Source: a virus. Taken from it: DNA of 64,000 nucleotides. The notes beneath the pieces were generated by a model. It ran no database searches. It was not told the DNA's origin and worked only from the letters and a program-made list of their open reading frames with translations. Made by a program: the position numbers and the translations under genes. This document shows, piece by piece, positions 1-9,257 of the stretch (its first letter is position 1; each line of letters begins with the position of its first letter). The DNA is taken from IMG/VR virus record IMGVR_UViG_3300003873_000004, positions 1 to 64,000 of that record. The stretch is one strand, 5' to 3'.

Positions 1-260
1 CAGCAGGTAGAAAGATGTTTGCCAAGGTAGCAATATCTAATTCTGCTTCTGTGAATCCGAGTGTCACAACAAGTAATTATTTATTGACTATGTTGACGCA
101 ATATGTCAAGAGTCTTATTATTGTCGCAAATAATGTTGTTATTTCGAATTTGCCCATCGTCGCTTCTACTTTGAGATTCAACAATCATACACCCCAACCG
201 GGATATGTGTCTTGGTCAAACAACGCACAATTATTTTCCAGTAATACAATCATAAGGTAA
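1..260 (+). CDS. C-terminal end of a structural (probably baseplate) protein, 5' end outside window
   Basis: The frame is open from base 3 to the stop at 258-260, so this is the tail of a longer gene and the ATG at 15 need not be a start. The visible 85 residues are rich in Ser, Asn, Val and Ile and look like a beta-rich structural protein. It ends 6 nt before gene 8. In T4-like genomes gene 8 follows other baseplate wedge genes (6, 7), so a wedge subunit is likely, but I do not recognise the family from this fragment. Confidence 0.5.
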   Translation, partial: AGRKMFAKVAISNSASVNPSVTTSNYLLTMLTQYVKSLIIVANNVVISNLPIVASTLRFNNHTPQPGYVSWSNNAQLFSSNTIIR

Positions 261-266
261 TCAATC

Positions 267-1106
267 ATGCCAGCTATTATAACAAAATCAAACAAAACAA
301 ATCAAGCAGTTCATTTTGTAGATTTCTACAAAACTTCAAATGTTTTATATTATGGCATAGGAAGATCGACGCCGTGGACAAATGAAGTTAATCCGCCTGC
401 CGCTTTAGTTGCTACTAGCGAAGAAACCGCCGCATACGATGCCTTAGAAGGCGCTCATAAAGTTGACCCGAAAGATATTGTTCCGGTAGTTCCTCGCAAA
501 ACATGGACTGTCGGCACTGAATATGTGACCAAAGATTTAGCTATTGCCAATACGCAAGCAACAAACTTTTATGTCGTAACGTCAAATGCAGAAGTTTATA
601 TGTGTGAAAGTAAAGACCTTACAGGTAGTACCTACGCCAATCCTCCACTATCAGTGAATGAACCTACAGGAACGGGTATCGTGAACACCTCCGATGGATA
701 TACTTGGAAATTTTTATATGATTTGTCCATTTATGACTCGTCTACCTTGCTATCTACAAACTGGTTGCCCGTCAACTATGCTGATCATATCAGTACACTT
801 CAAACAAGTTCTGGGGACATTCATGCGGCGAAAACTTTGGACTGTAATGCCTGTCTTGTCAGAGGTTCGATTTCTGACATTGCTTTGAACACAAATATCA
901 CATATCGTCAAGTGACTATCATATCAAACCCATTAGCCTCTGATGGTGTGACTCTAGCTTCCGCTGTTGATTACACTAAGCCTGTAGATCCAACCTTTCC
1001 AGAATGGACTTTGTATAGTGGTGATATTCTTTACATAGACAATCGTTCGCCGATCACAAGAACCTTCGGCCAAAACGAAGAAATGTACACTGTTATTGAA
1101 TTTTGA
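267..1106 (+). CDS. 8: Baseplate wedge subunit gp8
   Basis: A 279-residue protein (T4 gp8 is 334) recognisable along its length as the T4 gp8 wedge subunit, which links gp7, gp10 and gp6 in the baseplate arm. The shared landmarks are GRSTPW near residue 33, VPRKTW near 71, the DGYTWKFLYD segment near 139, the QVTIISNPL segment near 218, and a C-terminus with DILYIDNR, a conserved QNEE and a final VIEF, matching the T4 end (MENRPP, QTEE, ILFTF). It is followed by a late promoter and the giant baseplate gene. Confidence 0.88.
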   Translation: MPAIITKSNKTNQAVHFVDFYKTSNVLYYGIGRSTPWTNEVNPPAALVATSEETAAYDALEGAHKVDPKDIVPVVPRKTWTVGTEYVTKDLAIANTQATNFYVVTSNAEVYMCESKDLTGSTYANPPLSVNEPTGTGIVNTSDGYTWKFLYDLSIYDSSTLLSTNWLPVNYADHISTLQTSSGDIHAAKTLDCNACLVRGSISDIALNTNITYRQVTIISNPLASDGVTLASAVDYTKPVDPTFPEWTLYSGDILYIDNRSPITRTFGQNEEMYTVIEF

Positions 1107-1113
1107 TTTGTGC

Positions 1114-1121
1114 GCTAAATA
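1114..1121 (+). promoter_or_regulatory. Late promoter (GCTAAATA) for the DUF4815 baseplate gene
   Basis: GCTAAATA lies 20 nt before the ATG at 1142, with a GGAG ribosome site between them. It matches the recurring box found upstream of nearly all virion genes here and resembles the T4 late box TATAAATA read by gp55. Confidence 0.75.
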
Positions 1122-1141
1122 ATACAACGGAGATTTAATAG

Positions 1142-4100
1142 ATGCCATCTTATAACAGTTCACCATATTTTGACGATTTTAACGCAAACAAAAACTTTTT
1201 GCGTGTGTTGTTTCGCCCAGGCAGAGCAGTTCAAGCGCGCGAATTGACTCAGGCTCAGACCATTCTTCAAAATCAGATTTCCTCTATGGCTTCTACCATA
1301 TTCAAAGAAAATTCGAGAGTTGTTGGTGCCACCACTTCAATCAAAACAAATAAGATGACGTTAGTTTTGAACACTACAGATTCTAACCATGCCGCAGTAG
1401 ATGTCAACACATTACTCGGATTGACTATTCAAGATGATACGACCGCATCAACTCAAGCAATCGTCACAGATGTTGATACAGCACAGAATGCGATTTTGCT
1501 TGATATTAAAGGTGGCTCTTTTGCTACAGGTACAGTATTCAGATTTTTAGATGCTATCACTGGAGCAACGTCAGCTAACACTTTCACTGTAGCATCTACA
1601 CATTATTCAATGGTAGCACACATCGATGCTGGTATTGTTTTTGTCAATAGTAAATTTGTCACAGTTCCAGCGCAAAACATTGTGGTTGATAGTTCTACTA
1701 CAATGGCAACGAAAGAATTTAATGTTGGATATGTAGTAAACGAGCATACCGTAGATTCTACACAGGATTCGACTCTTGTTGATAATGCTTCTGGTTCTTT
1801 GAACTTCAATGCGCCCGGCGCGGATAGACTTTCCGAATCTATAACACTTTCGGCTTATGAAGTATTGCGGGACGTGGCCGGAATAGAAACTTCTATCACA
1901 CCAAACAATTTCAGAAAAACTATGTTGATCAAAAATGGAGCGGTTCTTTCCGATCTTATTCAAAATGTAAAATATTCTGACATTTTAGATTTGCTGGCGC
2001 GCAGAACTTCGCTCGAATCCGGTAATTATGTCGTTCGCCCTTATAGAGTGACGACAAAAGCATCTACAAATCCAGCAAATTTCTCAGTTGATATTGGCGA
2101 AGGATCTGCTTTCGTGAATGGATATGAACTAAACAATCAATTCACCAAAACATTAGAAATTCCCAAATCCAGAGATTTTTCTACAGCAACAAATCAACAG
2201 TTGTATTTTGGCGCTGGCGCGTATTTTGATGTTTTGAATTTCACTGGCGCATTTGATGTTGATAATGAAGAGACTCTAACTTTCTACAATGGTGTGGGCG
2301 GAACAGGAACCGTTTTAGGTACAGCCAAGGTTTTGTCTGTTGTTCGAAATACTTTTGGGGATTTGCGTGTATATATTCAAAATTATGACAATTTTATTTC
2401 ATCGTTTTCTAGCGTTTCGTCATTTGTTGGCACTACAAGCGGAGCGAAAGCTAACGTAATTATAAAAAACAATAAAGCCGTATATTCTATTACTAATCAT
2501 TCTGACGCTATTGTTGATGTTTATGGTACTTCTAGCTACAATAACATTAAATCCATTCCCGCAGCTAGTGTAAGTTATGATGTGGTAAAAACCTTCTCCG
2601 CTGTTGCGGAAACTACGACAGGCTCAATGACGTATATATTGCCGGCTCCAAACACGTCTACAGATTTTTACGTCAATGGTGGCGTATATGCTCTTACCAA
2701 TTCAACAGGTGTGGAACTTGTTTTGGGGACAGACTACAGCATTTCTAGTGTGATCAATACTAACGGTGGAATTTCCACTATGACAATCGCAACAGTAGCA
2801 GCACAAGGTGCCATATCTGCCATTGTCCCGATGTATAAATCTGCAACAACAGCCAGACTAAAAAATGTAGTGAAAGGAACTCAAGAGACTATCACATCAG
2901 ACGTTAATGGTACAGTAAAACTTCTGACCGCCTATGATATTATCAATTTTGTAAGTGTTGAGGATATGACTGTTCCGGCCAGTCCTGTTGTCGTTCCTAG
3001 TGCGTCGTATGTTACTGATAACGGGCAACGAAATTGGTTCTATGATTTTGGTTCCGTTACGGGGCTAACCGCGAATACGTCTTATCGAATCACAGTAGAT
3101 CATTTCGATCACACGACTACTGGTGATTATTTCTCAGTTGATTCGTATATGAGTTTGCCAGCCAACTTGGATAGTGTTACAGGGTTCACTGATTTATATT
3201 CACGAATTGGTGATTATGCTAATGGCACATCTAGTTATAAATTGATCAATTGTATTGACACTCGTATGACAGTTGCCAATGCTGGTAATTCTGATAAAAT
3301 TCGAGCAGAATCACAAAATTTACAGATCAATTACGATTATTATATTGGCAGAATAGACAAAGTTTACATGGACTCACGTGGAAACTTCAATGTTTTATCG
3401 GGTATTCCATCAGAAAGTCCGAAAGAACCTACTTCTATTCCGGGGTCGATGGAAATTGCTATGTTTAGTATTCCTCCATACACGCACTCTTTTTCAGATG
3501 TTAGCTATGTTGGATTCAACAACACTCGTTATACGATGGCCGACATTGCCCGATTGGAAGCAAGATTGAAAAATGTGGAAGATTATACATCCTTGACGCT
3601 GTTAGAGAAAACGGCGCAGTCTATGTCAATTACTGATGCTAGAGGCCTGAATCGTTACAAAAATGGTATTTTTGTTGATGATTTTTCTTCTCACGCGAAC
3701 GGCAACACCACCGACCCTAATTACAATGCCACTATTGACCCGCTGGGCGGGCTAATGGCAAAACAGTCAGAAAACTTTAATGCTCTGAATGCTCGAACAT
3801 TGAATCGAACAAACATAGCAGAGCAGAAAAATCTAACCGTTCCAGCATTGAGCGCAGATACCGTTTCTCTTGGATATGTAGAAGTTGAGTTTATTTCACA
3901 AAAATTTAATTCGAATACCATAAACGTAAATCCTTACGCCGCTGTTGTGTGGCATGGTCAGGCAGCAATCAACCCTTCATCTGATATTTGGGTAGACACT
4001 ACATATTTGCCAACTAGCAACAATGTTCAAGGCGCAGTTGTTCAGGCATCGAGTTCAACGTCTACGCATGTTTCTATTCGGGACAAGTATTCTATGGTGT

Positions 4101-6337
4101 ATAATCCATACAACCATACAAAAGACCCAGGAGTCCTGGCCGGAATTTCAGCACAGATACAGGCAAGGCGGGCTTTAGGTATACCTCACGCCACTGGCGT
4201 CGCGATGAGCCAGAAAAGTGTCAAACAAGCATTTAATGGCGAAACACAAACGCAGGGTTGGGTCGCCCTTCAATTTAAGCGCAATAGAACGACAACAACT
4301 ACTGCTAATACGGTAACTGTTGTTCCAACTTCTTATACGACAACCACGGATAGCCTTGTATCAACTTCGGCTATTCCTTATATGCGTTCCCGTGCTGTAC
4401 ATTATACGCTTAGTGGAATGCGTCCAAATCAGACATTAATTTCTTCTTTTGACGGTATCGATGTTACTTCTCACTGTTCGAATCTTGTCGCAGATCCACA
4501 TGGTGGCTGTTCTGGCGTATTTACTATTCCTTCGGGACAATTCTTGACTGGAACCAAAACTTTGAAATTCTATGATGCGGTTGCTACAACCGATGCCAGC
4601 GCGGATTATTTCGCGCAGGGAACTTTACAACATCGTTTGATAACGACAACTACAATTCGCGGAAGTAGAACAGTCAACACAACCTCCACGAAAGTCACAA
4701 CAAAAGAAAAGCATGCCACTGTTTGGCTTGACCCAATCGCAGAAAGTTTCTTGCCAGTTACACCAAACGGAGAGGCGGGTGTGTATGTCACAAGTATAGA
4801 TTTGTTTTTCTCTACAAAAGCAACAGATTTGCCGGTAAGAATTTTCTTGGTTCCGACAAGTTCTGGAGTTCCAACGCAAAATATAATTCCATTATCTGAT
4901 GTTTCTTTGAACCCGGCTCAAGTGAACACATCTACAAATGGTTTCGTAGCAACGAATTTCAAATTTCAAGCCCCTGTTTATCTCGAAGCAAACGTAGAAT
5001 ATGCCGTTGTAATCACATCAAACAGTAATAACTATCATGTTTGGTATGCGAAACAGGGTGAGCCCACTTTGTTGAATCTAGCAGGTCAAACAGAAACAAA
5101 TAGAGGCGGTCTAGCTACGTCTAAACAACCATATTTGGGTGTTATGTTCAAATCACAAAACTCTTCAACTTGGACAGAAGATCAAAGTTCGGATTTGAAA
5201 TTCGTCATTCATCGTTGTGAATTTAATACTGCCGCTGGGTCTATGTACTTCGACACAGAGGATATGTCTGTTGCAACAGGTAACGGAAATGAAGGCATGA
5301 AAGCTAGCAGACTTCAGCCAAAACTCGAATCCCTGATCGTTGACGGCACCAATGTAGCGTATGATTATTCATTAGATAATGGAACTACATGGCTTCCGTT
5401 TGAAAATATATCCAAAATTTATAGTCCTACAACGCTAACATTGTCGACTGCCGCCGGCAACAAACCATTCAGCGTTCGAGCAACGATGACGACGAATAGT
5501 AGTTGGTTATCGCCAATGATAGATTTGAATAGAACCGGATATGCCACTTCATACAATGTTTATGACGTTAATCATGTTGGTGGAACGTATATTTCAAAAA
5601 CTGTTCAATTACAAAATCCAGCACTCGATTTCAGAGTTATGATAGATTTGCTCGAACCAGCAGGATCGAAGATTGACGTTTCGTTCAGTACGCAGACTCC
5701 TCAAGTTCCTATGAGCGCGACTAATGATTCTTTGAGTTATAGCGCAATTGATCTTGGTTTGATTGGCTTAGATTGTTTTGTATATCACAGGCAAACAACT
5801 ACTGGAAGTGTGACTAATGTTGGCGGATTTGTTCCAACAAAAATAACTAGCATTGATACTTTCGCCACAAACATCAGTAATATTGATATGTTTGTATCGC
5901 CAGCATCTTCGACAACGTATGCTGCTGTGGATAAAGTATTCTATACCAATGTTGCTGGATTGACTAATGTTATAGATTGGGTTGCTGGAAGTCATACAAT
6001 AGGAAGTTATGTATTCTATAATAACGCTATGTGGAAAGCATTGAACACAACAACAGCGGCGCCCACAACGAATTCGATTGATTGGGTAGAAATTCCATCA
6101 ATTTCAACCACTAGCGCAATGATTACCAACAATACGATAACTTGGCGACCAATGACAAGAACAAAAACATTGCCTGCCGGAATTGATCCAGGTTCTAACT
6201 TTTTCACATATACTCTAATTCCAGATAGTATTATCGAACAACCATTCGATAAATTTGCTGTGAAAATTGTCTTGACAAGTACGAATGACGCTGTTACTCC
6301 TACAGCGCAAAATCTAAGGGCGGTGGCAGCAACATGA
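1142..6337 (+). CDS. Giant DUF4815-type baseplate/tail structural protein
   Basis: A 1731-residue virion protein. Its N-terminus carries the hallmark of the DUF4815 family of T4-like marine phages: PYFDDFNANKNFLRVLF followed by RPGRAVQARELTQAQ and ILQNQI (residues about 7-45). The remainder is long, Ser/Thr/Asn-rich and beta-rich, with a possible short helical stretch near residues 800-830. It takes the place of T4 gp9/gp10 between gene 8 and the fibre genes, so a peripheral baseplate role or a fibre-attachment role is inferred. It has a late promoter and overlaps the next gene by 4 nt (ATGA). The exact function is unproven. Confidence 0.8.
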   Translation: MPSYNSSPYFDDFNANKNFLRVLFRPGRAVQARELTQAQTILQNQISSMASTIFKENSRVVGATTSIKTNKMTLVLNTTDSNHAAVDVNTLLGLTIQDDTTASTQAIVTDVDTAQNAILLDIKGGSFATGTVFRFLDAITGATSANTFTVASTHYSMVAHIDAGIVFVNSKFVTVPAQNIVVDSSTTMATKEFNVGYVVNEHTVDSTQDSTLVDNASGSLNFNAPGADRLSESITLSAYEVLRDVAGIETSITPNNFRKTMLIKNGAVLSDLIQNVKYSDILDLLARRTSLESGNYVVRPYRVTTKASTNPANFSVDIGEGSAFVNGYELNNQFTKTLEIPKSRDFSTATNQQLYFGAGAYFDVLNFTGAFDVDNEETLTFYNGVGGTGTVLGTAKVLSVVRNTFGDLRVYIQNYDNFISSFSSVSSFVGTTSGAKANVIIKNNKAVYSITNHSDAIVDVYGTSSYNNIKSIPAASVSYDVVKTFSAVAETTTGSMTYILPAPNTSTDFYVNGGVYALTNSTGVELVLGTDYSISSVINTNGGISTMTIATVAAQGAISAIVPMYKSATTARLKNVVKGTQETITSDVNGTVKLLTAYDIINFVSVEDMTVPASPVVVPSASYVTDNGQRNWFYDFGSVTGLTANTSYRITVDHFDHTTTGDYFSVDSYMSLPANLDSVTGFTDLYSRIGDYANGTSSYKLINCIDTRMTVANAGNSDKIRAESQNLQINYDYYIGRIDKVYMDSRGNFNVLSGIPSESPKEPTSIPGSMEIAMFSIPPYTHSFSDVSYVGFNNTRYTMADIARLEARLKNVEDYTSLTLLEKTAQSMSITDARGLNRYKNGIFVDDFSSHANGNTTDPNYNATIDPLGGLMAKQSENFNALNARTLNRTNIAEQKNLTVPALSADTVSLGYVEVEFISQKFNSNTINVNPYAAVVWHGQAAINPSSDIWVDTTYLPTSNNVQGAVVQASSSTSTHVSIRDKYSMVYNPYNHTKDPGVLAGISAQIQARRALGIPHATGVAMSQKSVKQAFNGETQTQGWVALQFKRNRTTTTTANTVTVVPTSYTTTTDSLVSTSAIPYMRSRAVHYTLSGMRPNQTLISSFDGIDVTSHCSNLVADPHGGCSGVFTIPSGQFLTGTKTLKFYDAVATTDASADYFAQGTLQHRLITTTTIRGSRTVNTTSTKVTTKEKHATVWLDPIAESFLPVTPNGEAGVYVTSIDLFFSTKATDLPVRIFLVPTSSGVPTQNIIPLSDVSLNPAQVNTSTNGFVATNFKFQAPVYLEANVEYAVVITSNSNNYHVWYAKQGEPTLLNLAGQTETNRGGLATSKQPYLGVMFKSQNSSTWTEDQSSDLKFVIHRCEFNTAAGSMYFDTEDMSVATGNGNEGMKASRLQPKLESLIVDGTNVAYDYSLDNGTTWLPFENISKIYSPTTLTLSTAAGNKPFSVRATMTTNSSWLSPMIDLNRTGYATSYNVYDVNHVGGTYISKTVQLQNPALDFRVMIDLLEPAGSKIDVSFSTQTPQVPMSATNDSLSYSAIDLGLIGLDCFVYHRQTTTGSVTNVGGFVPTKITSIDTFATNISNIDMFVSPASSTTYAAVDKVFYTNVAGLTNVIDWVAGSHTIGSYVFYNNAMWKALNTTTAAPTTNSIDWVEIPSISTTSAMITNNTITWRPMTRTKTLPAGIDPGSNFFTYTLIPDSIIEQPFDKFAVKIVLTSTNDAVTPTAQNLRAVAAT

Positions 6338-6531
6338 TCAGAACAGGCTCAGGCTTAGTTTCCTCGAACACATCAGCATATCATGCTAGACTGAAAGAGA
6401 TCGAAAATTCAAAAGAGAAAGTTTCTATGGGGCATCAGATGGAAACTATGATGAATAAAATTCGTGAACTGGAAGAGCGAATCGATGTCCTTGAGACAAA
6501 GAAAACAAGAGTTCGCAGCGGGACTAAATAA
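6334..6531 (+). CDS. Small coiled-coil protein
   Basis: A 65-residue protein translationally coupled to the giant baseplate gene by an ATGA overlap. Residues 20-60 form a charged heptad-like helix (KIRELEERIDVLETKK) consistent with a short coiled coil. I do not recognise a family. Its position between the baseplate gene and the fibre suggests a small structural or assembly factor. The late box of the fibre gene lies inside its 3' end. Confidence 0.6.
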   Translation: MIRTGSGLVSSNTSAYHARLKEIENSKEKVSMGHQMETMMNKIRELEERIDVLETKKTRVRSGTK

Positions 6532-6565
6532 ATCATGGCACAACAAACGATAGATACTGTAGGCA
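6521..6565 (+). repeat. 45-bp direct repeat, copy 1 (late promoter plus first 10 fibre codons)
   Basis: Identical over 45 bp to 8334-8378. It spans the late box, the start codon and the codons for MAQQTIDTVG plus one more base. The sequences on both sides differ, so only the expression and attachment head of the fibre gene was copied. Confidence 0.9.
6524..6530 (+). promoter_or_regulatory. Late promoter CTAAATA for tail fibre 1
   Basis: CTAAATA sits inside the 3' end of the upstream gene, with only 4 nt before the ATG at 6535. The T4 late start site lies about 6 nt past the box, so the message would be essentially leaderless. The box is part of a 45-bp block repeated at 8334-8378. Confidence 0.65.
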
Positions 6566-7767
6566 ACACAGACACCATCCAAACGGGTGGGCAGAAAATC
6601 AACGCCAATTTTACAGAATTGTATGGACAAAAAGGCGCGCCAAACGGAACAGCACCTTTAGACGCTTCGTCGTTAGTTCCTGTTTCGAATCTTCCAAATA
6701 TTCCATCATCTTTGCTGCCTCCAATAGCAATTACAAATACAACGGTGGTCGCTTCTCAAGCCGCTATGCTCGCTTTGACTGCGCAGACTGGTGACGTAGC
6801 TATCCGAACAGATAATTCGAACACCTATATCCTTCGTGGGTTGAATTCGACTGTTTTGTCTGATTGGGAACTACTTCCAATACCTACAGTTCCAGTTCAA
6901 AGTGTGGCGGGCAAAACTGGAGTTGTTGTTCTAACTTCCGCCGATGTGGGATTATCTAATGTCGACAACACTACAGACGCAGGAAAACCTATATCCGCAG
7001 CTACACAAACTGCCCTTAATGCGAAAGAAAACACAGCGAATAAAAATGTAGGTGGTGGCTACGCCGGCACAGACGCAAACAACGAGGTTGCCCGACCCCA
7101 AGCAGGCGCAGCCGCCCAAGTAGCCATAGGCCGCAATGAAGCAACCAAACGCGCTAATGGCACATGGAGCGCGTTGGCAGTAAGTCTGCCTGATGGTTAT
7201 GACGTACATGCTTGGTCTGACGCTTTAGTCAGTAATGTAGTTTACGATGTTTTCAATCCTGTTAATGCGCCTTCTAGTGGCTGGTGGCATCTTGAAGTCA
7301 TCAGGCATGCCAGTGATACGCCCATCAACCAGTGGCGCACTTTACGGATGACGGCGTTTAATAATACTAGCTATCCAAACGGCACAGTATTTACATCATC
7401 TAATGCTCTCGGCGGCTGGACACCATGGGTAAGGATGGCAACGGATGAGGCTCTGACGTGGATTACGCCTACGTTTGTGAATGGGTGGACGAGTTACGAC
7501 ACATCATGGCCTGCAGGCATTGCGAAGGATTCTATGGGCATGGTACAAGGGCGGGGTCTAGCAAGGGCAGGCACACTGACAATAGGGACTACGCTATTCA
7601 CACTCCCTGTAGGGATGCGCCCAACAGTAAACATATACTCACAGGCGGTATCTTCGTCCAGAGGTGTTGCGTCGTTTCAGATAGTCGTTACTGGAGAAGT
7701 GCAAATCATCACTTTCACAGGCAACGGGGCTTTTGTTGGTCTATCTTTCATCTTTAAGGCGGCATAA
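6535..7767 (+). CDS. Tail fibre protein with pyocin-knob-like distal region
   Basis: A 410-residue tail fibre. The N-terminus (MAQQTIDTVG, then KINANFTELY) is the typical short virion-attachment segment of phage fibres. Residues about 120-150 contain the common shaft motif AGKTGVVVLTSADVGLSNV. Residues about 215-305 (LPDGYDVHAW, GWWHLEV, QWRTLRMTAF, GGWTPWVRM) resemble a pyocin-knob domain, and the last 100 residues are probably the receptor-binding tip. Base composition becomes clearly more GC-rich from about 7050 onward, suggesting the distal part was acquired by exchange. It is followed by its presumed assembly chaperone. Confidence 0.82.
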   Translation: MAQQTIDTVGNTDTIQTGGQKINANFTELYGQKGAPNGTAPLDASSLVPVSNLPNIPSSLLPPIAITNTTVVASQAAMLALTAQTGDVAIRTDNSNTYILRGLNSTVLSDWELLPIPTVPVQSVAGKTGVVVLTSADVGLSNVDNTTDAGKPISAATQTALNAKENTANKNVGGGYAGTDANNEVARPQAGAAAQVAIGRNEATKRANGTWSALAVSLPDGYDVHAWSDALVSNVVYDVFNPVNAPSSGWWHLEVIRHASDTPINQWRTLRMTAFNNTSYPNGTVFTSSNALGGWTPWVRMATDEALTWITPTFVNGWTSYDTSWPAGIAKDSMGMVQGRGLARAGTLTIGTTLFTLPVGMRPTVNIYSQAVSSSRGVASFQIVVTGEVQIITFTGNGAFVGLSFIFKAA

Positions 7768-7768
7768 C

Positions 7769-8311
7769 ATGAAACTAATCCATAAATACGACCCGACAAC
7801 AAAGCTCTACACAGAGGATTCATTCCTCACGGCTGACGCATCAACTAACATTACAGCACCAAAGACGTACACGCTGCCTGCCAGTTCTACCTACATCCAG
7901 CCAGTGGGTTTTCACAAGCCTAAGTGGAACGGCACGAAGTGGGTGGAAGGCGACAAGCCAGCCGTTCTAGTTTTAGCCAAGGCGGTCAAGAAGTCTGCAA
8001 TACTTGATGCCCACAGCAAAGCCCTTGATGCAGGCGTGTCATATCAGGGTGCGTTGTTTCAGTCGGATACACAGTCGATACAGACGCTCGCAGAAACGCT
8101 CACGGCACTAGGTAATGGCTGGACACTACCAGCAGGCTTCGCATGGATTGACGCGGCTAACACACCACACCCTGCAGACATTGTATTACTCAAAGGCTTG
8201 TCCACAGCCTTTGCCGATCATAAGTCAGCACTGTTCGCCCGGCTACAGGTGGCTAAAGCCGCCATTACAGCAGCCACTACAGCTATCGCTGTGAATCAGG
8301 TGGTATTGTGA
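7769..8311 (+). CDS. Tail fibre assembly chaperone (DUF4376-like)
   Basis: Starting at the ATG 1 nt after the fibre stop, this is a 180-residue protein. Its C-terminal half (GVSYQGALFQSDTQSIQTL, ALGNGWTLPAGFAW, then an alpha-helical tail with HKSALFARL) follows the pattern of DUF4376 proteins, which occur with tail-fibre genes and act as assembly chaperones or fibre-associated proteins. It is coupled to fibre 1 and shares the raised GC content of this island. An upstream in-frame start at 7733 would lie inside the fibre gene and is less likely. Confidence 0.7.
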   Translation: MKLIHKYDPTTKLYTEDSFLTADASTNITAPKTYTLPASSTYIQPVGFHKPKWNGTKWVEGDKPAVLVLAKAVKKSAILDAHSKALDAGVSYQGALFQSDTQSIQTLAETLTALGNGWTLPAGFAWIDAANTPHPADIVLLKGLSTAFADHKSALFARLQVAKAAITAATTAIAVNQVVL

Positions 8312-8333
8312 AACGAACACTACGGTCGAAATA

Positions 8334-8378
8334 GGACTAAATAAATCATGGCACAACAAACGATAGATACTGTAGGCA
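8334..8378 (+). repeat. 45-bp direct repeat, copy 2
   Basis: A perfect copy of 6521-6565, placing the same late promoter and the MAQQTIDTVG head in front of a second, unrelated fibre-like reading frame. Confidence 0.9.
8337..8343 (+). promoter_or_regulatory. Late promoter CTAAATA for fibre cassette 2
   Basis: CTAAATA lies 4 nt before the ATG at 8348, inside the duplicated block, with spacing identical to copy 1. Confidence 0.65.
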
Positions 8379-8763
8379 CAGCAGCCAACACATCAACCAC
8401 GGATTTAGACCAGCTTAATATCTTGTTTGGATCGGCAGTAGGCATGACGATGGTGGCTGCCAGCACTACAGCCATGAATGCAATCAGAGCATCGGCAACC
8501 GCTATTTCGGCGTTAGTGGCAGCATCAACCACTTTTTCTTGGGTTGGCACAACCTGGAACGCTCCCGGGTCGAACAGACTATCGTAGCGGCAAGGGGGTT
8601 ATTAACTGGTGTTACTGGGTTGGATAACAGCAGTTTGATATACGTCAATCACTCAAGTATTGGATATACCGGTTTCAATCCAGCTTTACCTGTAGAGTTC
8701 AAAACATCACTAGGATTTATGGCATACATTGGCCCAGTAACCATTTCCTACATCATATTATAA
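8348..8763 (+). pseudogene. Second fibre-like gene, split by a frame change near 8578
   Basis: The first frame (8348-8587, 79 residues) begins with the same MAQQTIDTVG head as fibre 1. It continues with an Ala/Ser/Thr-rich repeat (STTAMNAIRASATAISA) and WVGTTWNAPGSNR, then meets a TAG at 8585-8587. The -1 frame continues naturally as TIVAARGLLTGVTG and runs to a TAA at 8761-8763 with a fibre-tip-like sequence. A one-base shift around 8576-8581 would give one protein of about 138 residues. No classical slippery heptamer is evident, so a single-base mutation or a sequencing error is more likely than programmed frameshifting. The following gene looks like its chaperone. Confidence 0.6.
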
Positions 8764-8772
8764 GGAGCCAAC

Positions 8773-9222
8773 ATGAAACTATTATTTGATAAAACTACAC
8801 GCCGCATGGCTGGCACGATTGAAGGCTCTACTAAAGGCATGCCATCTAATCTTGTCGTCGTCACCGCTGGCATGCCAACCACACCGGAAACGGCGTATCT
8901 GAACGCGGATAACGCCACAGTCAGTACCAAAGCACTGACAGCGGCGGAGACTAAAGCGCGTAATGCTGGGCCTGGGGGTAAATTACCTCCGCTACCTAGA
9001 CCACCTATTTCCAAGCTGGAGTTCATGAGCCTATTCACTGATGCGGAATTGGCTGCCATTTTCACAGCGGCTAAAACCAATGTAACGATGGAAGTTTGGG
9101 CGGAAAAGTTGAAAGCAGCAACACAGGTACATCTGGACAATCCAACCCTGATTGCTGGTGTGAAGGCATTAGAAGCGGCGTCACTTATCAAAGCAGGTCG
9201 CGCTGCGGTGATACTGAAATAA
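8773..9222 (+). CDS. Putative assembly partner of the second fibre
   Basis: A 149-residue protein with a good AAGGAG ribosome site. It starts MKLLFDKTTRRMAGTI, reminiscent of the start of the fibre 1 chaperone (MKLIHKYDPTTKLYT), so both may be fibre-associated proteins of cassettes built alike. A Pro-rich linker (PPLPRPPISK, about residues 74-83) precedes an alpha-helical C-terminal domain (LFTDAELAAIFTAAKT). I do not recognise a named family. GC content is raised, as in its neighbours. Confidence 0.55.
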   Translation: MKLLFDKTTRRMAGTIEGSTKGMPSNLVVVTAGMPTTPETAYLNADNATVSTKALTAAETKARNAGPGGKLPPLPRPPISKLEFMSLFTDAELAAIFTAAKTNVTMEVWAEKLKAATQVHLDNPTLIAGVKALEAASLIKAGRAAVILK

Positions 9223-9229
9223 CTAAATA
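9223..9229 (+). promoter_or_regulatory. Late promoter CTAAATA for the small membrane-protein cluster
   Basis: CTAAATA abuts the stop codon of the previous gene and lies 28 nt before the TTG start at 9258. Confidence 0.6.
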
Positions 9230-9257
9230 ACTTCACCAAATTATCAAGGATTGAAAA

